Shown here: one piece after another, positions 9,653 to 19,638 of the stretch
Layout of the letters: every line of letters starts with the position of its first letter
Numbering within the stretch: the first letter of the stretch is position 1
Assembly (NCBI GenBank): GCA_032718475.1
Contig: JAUCBJ010002296.1
Location: forward strand, 1-39,645
Direction: 5' to 3'
DNA: 39,645 nt
Source: Nemertoderma westbladi
Lineage: Eukaryota > Xenacoelomorpha > Nemertodermatida > Nemertodermatidae
Notes under the pieces: generated by a model
What the model was told of the DNA's origin: nothing
The model's database searches: none
What the model saw: the letters and a program-made list of their open reading frames with translations, nothing else
Translations under genes and position numbers: made by a program

Positions 9653-11399
9653 CTAGGTCGAGCGAACTCGGACAGTGGAAATGAGATCCTTCCAGGCTTC
9701 CCGATTCTCCATAGTTGTCGCAATTTCGTTTCTCCTAAGTTCAGTATCCCTGTCAAGTTGATCTATATATGTTATGGCCAGTCGTCCACGACTACGCTTT
9801 CCATGAGTAGGTTGCCAGAAAAGTAGATATGACCTCGTCTTTACTTCGCCAGCAGTGCCCACTGAATCTTAATCTGCATTCACGGAGGGTGGTTGATACA
9901 GGTGGTATTGTACCATAAAGCTCGGCGTTTGTCATGTGTTGTCTCCAGCTGATGTTTAGGGCTGCCCTTAGTAGTCTTGTATAGCAACCATCAATCCGTT
10001 GTTCAAGTGATTTAGTCAGTGTCCAGGTCTCACCCCCATATAAAAATACACTTTCCACTGTGGCTCGAAAGAACTTAGTCTTCAGGTGCCTGGAGAGATC
10101 TGATTTCCAGATGGTATCCATTTTTGATAGAGCTACCCAAGCCTTTGCTTTCCTAACTTCTATGTCCTTTTTGCTACTCTCTATCCATGATCCCAGGTAC
10201 TGGAAGTCATCGACTTTCCTTAGTTGATTATTATCAATGGTTGTCAAGTTTCCATCAACATTAAAGGTCATGAATTCGGTCTTTGTAGCATTTATATGCA
10301 ATCCAACCTCCTTAGCAGCCCTCTCCACTTTATTTAGTAGAAGCTGTGCATCTGCTAGGGTATTAGAGAGCAGGTCAATGTCATCCGCAAAGTCGGTGTC
10401 TGTGACTGTAGTTGCCGGATATCTACTACTTCTGCGTTCTTGAAGTGTGAATCCCAGGTCTTCACCCTTTGTGGCCGTCCTCATTGCGTAATCCAGCACA
10501 ATTACAAGTAGTAATGGTGCTAATGTGTCACCTTGCAGTACACTACCAGCCAGGATTGAGAAAAACTCAGTTTCAGCATCTGGTGAGAGTACCTGCGCTT
10601 CTGTGTCACAATATATCAATCCAATGCCAGCAACAATTACTTCTGGTATTCCATAAGCTCTTAGGATTTCAAGCATTTTACCTCTATGGATGGAGTCGAA
10701 TGCCTTCTTGAAGTCCACAAAAGTCATGACAGCGGGGAGATTCTTCGACTTAATTCCTTCAATCAGTCTCTGTAGTGCAAGTATCTGAGCTATTGTTGAT
10801 CTACTTGGTCGACATCCGTTTTGGCTCTTACGCAGTAGTTTCTCTATGTGAGGCCTAATCCTATATAGAATCATTTTGTTGTATATTTTGGCGGCTACCA
10901 CAAGCAGACAGATCCCACGATAGTTTGTTGGTATGCCGAGGTCTCCTTTCTTGGGGAGAGGCTTTAGTTGACCTTTAGTCCAAATTGGTGGTGGCTTTTC
11001 CCCTTCTAACATCCAGTTGCAAACATTCAATAATGGTCTGTTTAGCACTCCAATTTTTCATACCTCCGCTGGGATTTCATCTAATCCACTCGCTTTATTA
11101 TTGGACATGCTTTTAATGCTTCTTTGGAGTTCGGCAGGTGTGAAGTCCCCTGTTTCTATAGGTAGTGTCTTGTCATATATTTTCCTTGTAGGGCTGACCT
11201 CGATGTTTGGTGGCTGCCCAAGCAAGTTGCTGAAGTGATTTTTCCACTTCCCAACACGTTCTTCAGGACTATCGGCATTGAGGCGCCCCTTTGCACAACT
11301 TTTTCGACCAGATACCTCATTTACAGTTTGCCAGGTAAGTCTTGATTGTTGCTGTATGTGAGCAGTTGTAATTGCTTCAGTTTTATCCTGTATGTACTT
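9653..11399 (-). pseudogene. LINE family A ORF2, reverse transcriptase part
   Basis: RT signatures in order: LPKKGD, NYRGICLL, NGCRPSRSTIAQI, TFVDFKKAFDSI (first catalytic Asp), LQGDTLAP, TDTDFADDIDLL (catalytic FADD), GLHINATKTE, FQYLGSWIESS. The frame has stop codons at 11400-11402 (TAA, joining the endonuclease) and 11058-11060 (TGA). A one-base shift near 9850 moves the C-terminal GKRSRGRLAITYIDQL block to a second frame (9653-9862). Linker text such as NNKASGLDEIPAE is readable between the stops. Catalytic residues survive, but the protein cannot be made in one piece. Confidence 0.85.
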
Positions 11400-12345
11400 T
11401 TACTGGCTGATGTTGTAGGCCAATTTAAGATCGTCCTTAGCTTTCTCAACCTTGTTATTGTTTTCGGTTGTTGGTTGTTCGGTTTTAACTTTGTAGGCTA
11501 TCTTAAGATCTTCTCTCTTACAAGTAACCTCAGAGTTTTGCCATGGCACATATTGTTTTCGTTTGGGTTTCTGGAGGATATGCCTCTTAGCTGATTCCTT
11601 GTGGGCTGTTATTATATTCTGGTATATTGAATTGGTGGATTGGTCTTCATCCATTGACTGAAGTGCTTCAAAGCGGTTTTGAACTTCTACTGTATAAGCA
11701 TCCTTTATAGCATTGTCAGTTCTGAGTTTTTCCCAGTCATATTTGATTTGCTTGCTTGTCCTGGGTGTGCTGGCTCTCAAACTGAGTGTGATCTCTGCAG
11801 TCACAATTCTGTGGTCCGAACCAATTAGGTTGAACGAGCTGTATGCCTCGCAGTTGATCATGCTGTTTCTCCACTTTTTGTTTATGAGGATGTAATCCAG
11901 TTGTGCTTTGGTTCCATTAGGGTATTGAAAGGTCCATAGCTTCCCCTTACTCTTTTCGAATGTGTTGTTTGTTGGTATCAATTCACATTCTTCCATTAGG
12001 TCTAAAAGTAAGTACCCATTTCTGTTAGAACTGGTGTTATAGGTGTAACCCTTGATGTCTTCTGGGCCAATTTGGGCATTCAGGTCACCAGCAATGACTT
12101 TAACATTGTGTTTCGGAATGTCCTTTATAAGTCCAGTCAGTTCTTCATAAAACTTGACTGCTTGTTCTGGCTCTGAGGCATTGGTTGGACTGTAGCAATA
12201 TATAACTGTTGCCTTGGGATTCCCATCAAATGTTGCGATCATAACCCTGGAATTTATAGATTCGATGTTGTTTAGGGTCTTAAGTGCAAATGGGCTTAGC
12301 AGAATTCCTACTCCACCAATTGATGCATTGGCCGAGTTTCTTACT
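11400..12345 (-). pseudogene. LINE family A ORF2, endonuclease part
   Basis: An apurinic-type endonuclease lacking its N-terminal catalytic Asn/Glu segment. Readable motifs: GGVGILLSP near the upstream end, IYCYSPT, the IAGDLNAQIG core, KGKLWTFQYPNGTKAQLDYIL, and the C-terminal IGSDHRIV. It is open from about 12345 down to the TAA at 11400-11402 and in the same frame as the RT that follows. In the element this domain nicks target DNA to prime reverse transcription. The break upstream of 12345 coincides with the start of a plus-strand Penelope-like fragment. Confidence 0.85.
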
Positions 12346-12426
12346 GCTGAGCTTGTTGTGTTTGGATATTAAATTATCATTCAACATTTTCTTGCATGTT
12401 TCAACTCCTTCGACTGTAAGGGGAGG

Positions 12427-13272
12427 TTAAGATTTACATAAGAATTAGAGAACAAAGGAACCATAAACTTTTTAGACGTACTAATTTCGCATGACTCTAC
12501 TGGTATACTTCAATTTTCCAACACATTCTAACAGATATATTCATCCTCTCTCATTGGTTCCATCATAACAGCTCAGACAAATACTACATGGCATGAGATT
12601 ATGGGCAGAACGTTACTGTTCTAACTCACAATTGTATAATTTGGAACTAGAATTTTTGGGAAAAACATTCGGCCAAAATGGGTACCCACAAAATATGATA
12701 CAATCCTGCCTATATGAACCCGTACACACGGTCTCTAGAGAACGTGATGAACCCTATCTGCATTATCGCCTATGTAGCTGATATATCAGAATCAATTGAA
12801 TGCATTCTTACAAAAATAGGTTTTAGAGTATATTTTTGCAACATTGAAAAATTGGGATTGATATTACCGCGAAAATATGAAGGTCCTGATCACAGTATTG
12901 TTAGTAATTTATTTTTTACACGTAGAGCGTATTTGTACGCGTATATAAAACAGTCTGTATAGATTGTGCTAACAAATTCTATATTGGAAAAACAAAACGA
13001 TCATTATTAGATCGCTTCAAAGAACATACACTTTGTTTTCTCCAAAAGTCATTGAATGCGGTCTAATCATACATTGTGTACGTGATAGCCACACTTTTAA
13101 TGAAACTAGTGTTTCCGTTCTAGAACGGAAAGTTAAACCGAGTGAACTTAGTGTCTATGAAGCCATTCACATTAGATCTAATAAGGGCAACACCTTGAAC
13201 TCCAATTCAGATATGAAATATTTATCTCATATCTCACCCTCTTGGAATCAAATTCTTGGGATTCTGGAATAA
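12427..13272 (+). pseudogene. Penelope-like retroelement fragment: RT tail plus GIY-YIG endonuclease
   Basis: Readable blocks across three frames: INFLDVLIS (12451-12477 region), THSNRYIHP, YCSNSQLYNLELEFLGKTF with NGYP, IIAYVADISESIECILTKIG, then CIDCANKFYIGKTKRSLLDRF, HCVRDSHTFNE, and EAIHIRSNKG. The last group is the GIY-YIG nuclease of Penelope-like elements; here the Y-I-G core is FYIGKT and the R is in the following helix. At least two frameshifts (one near 13030) and stops break it, and the catalytic RT fingers and palm are absent. It lies head-on against the truncated minus-strand LINE ending at ~12350. Confidence 0.85.
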
Positions 13273-14879
13273 TAAAAAGTGTTTACTGATTACTGGCTGA
13301 TCATACCATATGTCACATTTTCTTCACTCATTGCTTGTTACACAATTCCCTATTACATCATTCGCTCACTCAGTATATTACCAGACGTTTGGTTTATTTG
13401 TTTGAGGTGTGTGGTGACGTATGCATGTTCTGTTCTATATTTATTTTTTGATACACTTTTTGCCATAGTTAGTTAGTTACCTTTGATTTTTGTACGATGT
13501 ATTGTATGTAATATTGATCTTACCTGGTGTGTGTGCTTTGTCCTTAATATTATTCAACAGTATGACCTGACCATTACTCATTTCTGTCGCTTATAATTTT
13601 TGTTATGTAATTACTGTTGGTTAAAATGTATTATTACATGTGTTTAGTATGACATCTAACACTGGTATGTGTAGACATCTATATCCTACAGTATTGATTT
13701 AACTGTATTACGTTTACTTCATTTAAATTACATTTCAAGATTGTTTTACTTTTTGTTACGTAATTACAGTTGGTAAATTTGTATGGTATGTGTTATGTAT
13801 GAAGAGCTAACCCAAATATCTATATCCTACAGTATTGAATTATCTGTATTACGTTTATTTAATTTCATTTGCATTTCGAAAATGTTTTTACTTTTCGTTA
13901 TATAAAACGTGATTCAAGGAGTGCAACCAATGAGGTGTGAGAATTGCACAGAGAATAAGATGAGAATTGCACAGAGTCTAGTAGGACGCCTGTTGGTGCT
14001 AGGCAACGTTGTAAACAATGTTAGTGATGGTTTATGATACAGATTGTACACGAAGGCGAGCAGTTATGTATAATGTATAAAATACTTACACGTAAGTATT
14101 GAATAGTTCTCAAATGATAAATATAAGATTTCAATACGAAGTTGACACGTGCATCAAAAAATTTCGTGTTTTGTTGAGTCACAAAGAGTCCACTCTAAGA
14201 GATTTAATGCTTCTCCCTTGGCCGATTCTCTCTCTATCTACTCAACGTCAACCAGAAAGGCTTTTATTGGACCTGAAAGATAAATTAAAAACATATTAAC
14301 AGCCAGGAAATTAACGATTTTCTTTTGATGACAATGAGTAAACTAATGAACTTGCGAATCTTGATATTATTATAGCTATTTGAAAAATAATCCGAGCAAA
14401 ATATTGTATATTTGTGATATTATTTCTAGTGATATTTTTCAATACAACCGAATGAAATAAACATGGTGGATAAATAAATATGCTTGCTTACCTTTTATAT
14501 ACGATCCCACTTTCCGTTTAACAAAGATACTGAAATCTGTGATGTCTATTGATGAACAACTAAGTTGAGAATATACTGTAAGTAAATATACACTTTAAAT
14601 ACCTGAACAAAATAAAATATCGAGAGTAAAAATATTGCATTTTGCGTGAGCATTCTTTTTAGAATTATGGGACAATTTTGCAAGTGCAAATAAATGGCAT
14701 TAATACACCTTAGGTACCCATTTACCAGATTTATTATACTAGTTTAGCGTCACGCTAATTCGCAAACATAATATTGTGGGTAGTTGAACGATATTATATT
14801 TTCGTATTAATATTCGATAACTGAATAATGCGATGACATATGTCACATAGATAGTAGGGTGGCCCTATAACCGCATCAG
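13273..14879. other. Penelope-like 3' region and unassigned AT-rich sequence
   Basis: The part to about 13920 directly follows the GIY-YIG domain and is probably the element's 3' untranslated region. From 14050 to 14300 there is one 66-codon plus-strand frame without recognisable domains. I see no RNA gene or other coding region. Confidence 0.45.
13597..13920 (+). repeat. ~150-bp tandem duplication (2+ units)
   Basis: The words TGTTATGTAATTAC, ATCTATATCCTACAGTATTGA, TGTATTACGTTTA and CATTTC recur in order with offsets of 142-153 bp (units starting ~13600, ~13753 and a partial at ~13895). Similarity is obvious but diverged. Confidence 0.7.
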
Positions 14880-15454
14880 ATTCACTCTCAAATTGAAATG
14901 TCTCATAACGTTTGCTTGAAGCTTTAGATTCAATAATTTTTTTTGACGGTCCTGTAAACGCTGTTCCTTTTTTGATAAAATCAAATCAACTCCAACCATA
15001 CATCCAGGTCTTCCCTTTTCACGCTGGGAAATCAAAAATTCCCTATCCTCTTGTATTGATACTGTATAGTTGTTAGGGCATCCTTGTGTGCTATATCTAA
15101 GAGTGACTCAAGTACAGCCACAAAATCTTGCTCCTTCTTGATTTGGGGTACTGAACGACTCAATCGACCCTTTATAAGGTTTCTATGATAATTTAGCTTT
15201 TTTTCGAAACGGTTTATTATATTATGCTCTGCCGATGTTGGTATTCTGGCTTTCTTCCAAAAGATCATTACCTCACGGACTACAATTGTAGAACTCTCTC
15301 GAACAGCAGTTTTCTCAACATCATGATAATGGTGATATAGTCTCAATGCTTCACCCCATGTTGGCAACTTTGTACCAGTAAGTTCTGAGACAGAAAAGCC
15401 AATCAACCAAACTTCTGAGTTCTTACGAGTTGTTGGTTTGTTTACTTGTGCCAT
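14880..15454 (-). pseudogene. N-terminal module of an uncharacterised transposase-like protein family
   Basis: A 140-codon frame starts at ATG 15454. It contains LPTWGEALRLYHHYHD, VRESSTIVVREVMIFWKKARIPT and LLDIAHKDALTTIQ. After a frameshift near 15055 it continues as EDREFLISQREKGRPGCM and VDLILSKKEQRLQD to about 14880. I recall this combination (a helical FWxKARIPT block, then DRxFLxxQRE.GRxG) as the N-terminal part of a recurrent, unnamed invertebrate protein family. In that family the C-terminal half is the nuclease-like domain seen at 29634-31091 in this window. No C-terminal half follows here, so this is a truncated copy. The function is not established; a transposition role is inference. 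Confidence 0.55.
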
Positions 15455-16285
15455 TAAAATATGTCAGAGAATGTGAAATCCAAAGCAGGACAACCATAAT
15501 AATAAGTGTACCAGCAACAACTTAATCTGCAAACTGAAAGCCTACAAATAATTTATTCAGCCTGGTAGTCATTAGGCCTATATTAGACCGATCTATGAAA
15601 TAGAGAATACAATACTGCAATATGTAAGGTACCAGTACGTACAGAAATTCCTTATGAATTTATGTGAAGTGATTAAATATCAACCAAACATTCAAACAAT
15701 ATAAAAATATATAATTAAATCAGTATGATGATTGACTATGTTATTTGGAAATAGTTTAACAATCACTATCACACAGCAGCACTAACAATTAGATAGGCAT
15801 GAATCAATGATTACTTAGAGATTATTCAAAGATTAAAATGAGGGGGGGGGGGGGGGGGGGGGGGGGGGTAATCAAACGCAATAATGCAGTACCGGTAATA
15901 CAGATAGGCGATACGGGTAGAAATTTTAGCCAGTGTCTGGCAGTGGTTAATGCATATGAATTTTAATGAAATTTTGCATGAGCTATCACCTTATGAATAT
16001 AAACACATTTTGGTGGTAAGACATTGAAAAATATGAAAATAAAAAATTTGTGCCATTTTTGGGCCACTCTAATAGATAGGCGTACAATACAGCAGTACAA
16101 GTCTTTTTAATCTTAATGCTGTGCTGCTTAATGCTTGCTCCCTAGACAGTATGTCAAATAATTTCAATATATCTAGGGGTTAATGAAATGGTTGTGTTGA
16201 CAAACGCAGTAGATGGCGGCGATACCCTTCAAGATTTCCAACTCCCTTGATACCAACAGGATCTCCAAAACCAAATGGGAATTGT
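15455..16285. other. Intergenic with G27 tract, no gene seen
   Basis: AT-rich sequence without convincing coding potential. It includes an uninterrupted run of 27 G at 15842-15868. Confidence 0.5.
15842..15868 (+). repeat. G27 homopolymer
   Basis: Twenty-seven consecutive G residues, flanked by A and TA. Such a run could form a G-quadruplex in DNA or be an assembly or polymerase length artefact. Confidence 0.9.
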
Positions 16286-16289
16286 TTAA
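16286..16289 (+). repeat. piggyBac target site TTAA, left
   Basis: TTAA directly precedes the left tip CCCTTTATTGCAT; matched by TTAA at 19629-19632. Confidence 0.8.
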
Positions 16290-16734
16290 CCCTTTATTGC
16301 ATGACGTTTGAAGCGATAAAAAAAAATATTTGTATCTTGATTTTAAAAGCATTTTGTACACTAAGTTTGATTCAAAAAGAATTTTTCGAAAATATTAACT
16401 AGTTCAAAAGTTACAGAGAAGTCGTTCTAGAACAAAACCATGCGCTCAGAGGACTTTTCGTAAACTATTGTTGGCAATACAATATTCAACTCTACCGGGT
16501 TTTCTGCCTCGGCATACTTTTGCTTGGGGTCCTGGGGCAATGATTATGTATTATCCGGTTTAAATATTTTAAAATTTCGAAGGAGTGTTGTTGTGTAACG
16601 TCATTATACAAAGAATATATGTATTAATAGAATAATGTATTGATAATGAAATATTGCATAATGATATTATATTGCAACAAATTTTCAAATTTAGTCAAAA
16701 TCAAATATTTAGCAGGGAAGACGTATCGAATTAT

Positions 16735-17700
16735 AGTTCAACTGACCATGGAATGAAATAAAACAGTTACGACCACTGACAAGACACAAGATGATATTGC
16801 ATTTAGTGCATTTAATCCGAGAGTATCCTGATGGACAGTATCTACACCGTCCTTGCATTTCAGTGAATATAGGGAAGTGGCCAACATCGTCATATCATAT
16901 ATCTTTAGGAGGAATTGGCTGAATGTTCTTCCTCTGAAACAGTGGCAATTGATGAACGATTTCCACATCAGAGTTATTAGGGCTAGATGAACTAGGATGA
17001 CCACGCTTCGTCTCAGCTATATTATTTTGTTGCGGAGCATCAAGCTGCAGGCTATTTGCTAAATAGCCTTAAAGTTTTTCAAGGAAAGTACTTCTTTCTT
17101 CTTGGTGTTTCACTGTGCACAGTGTCTCTAATACAACAACCAACCATTTACTATGGTGAGGCTAACGCAATAATATAAAATATACATCCACCATTTTCTT
17201 GTTGTTAGATGAACCCTGTAAAGAGCCATAAGCATGTCAGAGAGGTCGATCCCGCCCATGTACTTGTTATAAGAAAAAACCATTATTGCTGGCCTAGGGA
17301 TATATATATGGGTCTTCTTGAAAACCAACCATATTTTTGCTAGGTCTCCCACTTCTGGACCTAAGTACGACAACGCCATTTGCACCAACCCATTATCCAC
17401 ACACCGAATGAGAGTGGTGCTGCTTTTCGCATCCACACAGTAGTCCATGGCCCCCCTTTCGCTCTTTTTTAATTCCGCTTTATCTGTCAGAAGCTGATCC
17501 ACTCCCCTTATAAGATTGGCCTTAATTGTTCCAACACACCAAATTCTCCTTGTGGCTAAATACCTAAACATATTCAATGTAGTGAAATAGTTGTCACAAT
17601 ACACTTTGTTACTGCAATTGGGTTTCAATGTTTTAGTTTGGTTGACTACAACGTTTCCACCTATGCCAAAGTCTAATTCATCACTGTCAATCTGTGAAGG
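16735..17700 (-). pseudogene. piggyBac transposase, C-terminal catalytic half and zinc-ribbon end
   Basis: From 17700 the minus strand reads LDFGIGGNVVV, then VYCDNYFTT (second catalytic Asp of the DDD triad), CVGTIKAN, and KYMGGIDLSDML (third Asp), ending WWMYILYYCVSLTIVNGWLLY and a stop at 17128. Further on, about 16735-16880, RCRYCPSGYSRIKCTKC and CLVSGRNCF form the C-terminal cross-brace zinc domain that binds the transposon ends. The segment carrying the first catalytic Asp, which should lie upstream of 17700, is absent. Frameshifts separate the DDE part from the Cys-rich end. Family PGBD4-like DDE_Tnp_1_7. Confidence 0.88.
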
Positions 17701-17990
17701 GAGACCACCCCTATTGTCTATCTATCTCTGTGGGGGGATGTGGAACACCTCGAGTTTGGACTCCAGCTATCACCTCCGCTGCTATCGTGTGGACTAAACC
17801 ACGACCTCTAACTGTTGATAAATCTATTTTTAGTTACTCGACCAAGTCCTCGATTCCCACCACGTCCTCTAGCGCCTCGACCTACTTCTAACCCATGTCC
17901 TCTATCACTGCGACCTACTGCAAATCCACGACCTTGAATTGATGTGAAACTTTCTGAAATTTCCGACCCGAACAGTGAAATTTTAGATTT
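17701..17990 (-). pseudogene. piggyBac internal remnant with GRG-rich patch
   Basis: The minus strand reads VGRGARGRGGNRGLGR with stops on either side. It sits where transposase N-terminal or central sequence should be, but the DDE portion containing the first Asp is not present. It is probably a deletion junction brought next to the catalytic half. Confidence 0.35.
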
Positions 17991-18084
17991 TCCTTTTGTA
18001 GGATGTAAAAGCCTTTTTGTTTGTCCATTCTAAAGTAAATTCTTGATTGTTATAGAAAAGCAGATATAAAATACAGAGTATATT

Positions 18085-18370
18085 GTTATTGTGGAAGATC
18101 GCCCATTGTGGAGAACAAGCATTCCTTTAGGTAACAGAGTGGAAGGATCCATTGTGTAGAACAAGCATTCCTTTAGGAAATAGAGTGGAAGGGTTTACTG
18201 TGGAAGATCACCCATGGTGGAGAACAAGCATTCCTTTAGAAAACAGATTGGAAGGGTTTACTGTAAAAGATCACCCAACGACCCAAAGTGGTGATCAGGC
18301 ATTCCTTTAGGAAGCAGAGTGGAATGGTTTAATTTGGAAAATAACCCTTGACGGCGTACAGGCATTCCCT
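18085..18370 (+). repeat. Irregular tandem repeat (46-71-bp units)
   Basis: The phrase AAGCATTCCTTTAG recurs with the T-rich core beginning at about 18121, 18167, 18230 and 18301. Between copies lie GGAAGGGTTTACTGT and AAGATCACCCA. Four to five units of unequal length sit inside the piggyBac relic. Confidence 0.75.
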
Positions 18371-18427
18371 AGCTAGCTAAGCCTAAACGTTTATCTCATT
18401 CAAAATTCAGAAATTCATATTTGGCAC

Positions 18428-18600
18428 AGTGGCGATAAGTTACCAGGGGTGATAAAGACCCGGGGGCGATATATTCCCAAGGGGCTATAAATGACCATTT
18501 GAGGGGTGATAAGTTCCAGGGGCCGATAAGGTCCAGGGGTGGCAAAGGGGCAAGGGGCGATAAGTTCCAGGGGTGGCAAAGGTGCAAGGGGCGATAAGGC
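18428..18600 (+). repeat. Irregular short tandem repeat, GGGGCGATAAG type
   Basis: About ten imperfect units of 15-25 bp containing GGGGxGATAAG and CCAGGGG. GC-rich and restricted to the middle of the piggyBac relic. Confidence 0.75.
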
Positions 18601-18711
18601 CCTACAATCGAGATAACTCAGTATTGGGCCTGAAAATTCACATGCAACAACCTGATGGGGCCTTTTTCCCCCTCACCCCTTTCACCGTACGCTCGCATTA
18701 GGATTGAAAAT

Positions 18712-18957
18712 TTAAATTTTGTCGTACTGATCAATGGGACCAACGCTGACTTCTGGTTGTCTTGAGATTGTTTGTTCCTCTTGTTGCAGGACAAACCCTA
18801 GAAATTGCTGATATCTATCTTCACCATTGCTACTAGACCCTGATGAAAAACCTTCAAAATCATCACCACTCGAACAATCGTCATCACTGGAATCACCCCC
18901 AGGAATAAGAACAGCGTAGTCAGTTGTCTCCCTACTGATTGTTCCATCACGGGACAC
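18712..18957 (-). pseudogene. piggyBac transposase acidic N-terminal frame
   Basis: An 81-codon frame is rich in Ser, Asp and Glu, including GGDSSDDDCSSGDDFEGF. Acidic serine-rich N-termini are usual in piggyBac transposases, and the position between the right tip and the catalytic part fits. It ends at a stop before the minisatellite region, so the link to the catalytic half is lost. Identification rests on position and composition, not on a conserved motif. Confidence 0.5.
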
Positions 18958-19632
18958 TCTTATTCTATTACGCTCAAAGAGTTCAACATTACCCTTTCTT
19001 ATAAGGATAGTAACTTATCCAAAAAAGACTAGGCCTACTATTCAAAATGTAAATAGCAAATAGATTGTATGATGTTATGCTTCGACAACAAGACAAGTAC
19101 CTATAGCCATCTGTCTGCTCAGTTCAATTATAATTAAATGTTATACTCAATATTGTCTGCCATAGATACCAATTTCGAAGGACCAATACCTATATTTGCT
19201 TAAATACTAGGCAAATCAGTAATGTTGTTTGACAACCACGTTCATAATGTTGTTGTAGGACAACTCATGAAAATTGTATTATTGTGAGGTCCCACCTTAC
19301 TTTAAAATAATGGAACTTGTTTTAAACTATATTCTATATAATTAGCCAATTGGCTGATTTTTTTCAACGCCCACATATAATTTATATTAGGATGGTTGGT
19401 TACCAAAGTTGTTGTTGTATAGATTGGCCCAACATTATTTCTAACCTGAGTAATTGGAAGGGTTTAGATAGGTAAGATGATATCGTACATTTCATTGGAT
19501 GGTTCTACCGTGTAGAATATCCAATCAGCTTTCGAATGAGGTATTACAAATTATCTAGTAAGCAAAATATAAATGTGTAGAGGCCTTTCTAGTAATGTTT
19601 TTCCTGAAAAACACTATGCAGTAAAGGGTTAA
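18958..19632. other. piggyBac right-end non-coding DNA and TTAA target site
   Basis: No gene is seen. The last bases hold the inverted tip ATGCAGTAAAGGG (19616-19628) and the TTAA duplication (19629-19632). Confidence 0.7.
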
Positions 19633-19638
19633 CAAACA

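Larger units (their letters stand above)
9273..12350 (-). mobile_element. Non-LTR retrotransposon (family A), 5'-truncated
   Basis: Minus strand: endonuclease from about 12345, linker, RT, C-terminal GRLAITYIDQL block, ~370-bp 3' untranslated region, then a tail of tandem ATCA units (TGATTGATTGATTGA on the plus strand at ~9273-9287). Both the missing endonuclease N-terminus and the junction with a Penelope-like fragment at ~12360 show 5' truncation or later damage. Clade was not assigned; the wording VLQGDTLAP plus (D/L)FADD with YLGSWI places it near RTE-like or related elements. Confidence 0.8.
16290..19628 (-). mobile_element. piggyBac-superfamily transposon relic, 3339 bp
   Basis: The tips CCCTTTATTGCAT (16290-16302) and, inverted, CCCTTTACTGCAT (19616-19628) differ at one base. 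Both abut TTAA, the obligate piggyBac target. Inside, on the minus strand, are an acidic N-terminal frame (18712-18957), part of the DDE domain (17128-17700) and the C-terminal Cys-rich domain (16735-16990). The middle is replaced by irregular minisatellite-like DNA (18085-18600). Boundaries are convincing; the element is non-functional. Confidence 0.9.

Noticed and set aside
14099-14299. 66-codon plus-strand frame
   Set aside because: No recognised domain, and it lies in AT-rich sequence that may be retroelement 3' region; kept only as a remark.
18085-18370. CRISPR-like array of repeats and spacers
   Set aside because: Units are unequal (46-71 bp) and diverged, spacers resemble each other, and the context is an animal transposon relic.
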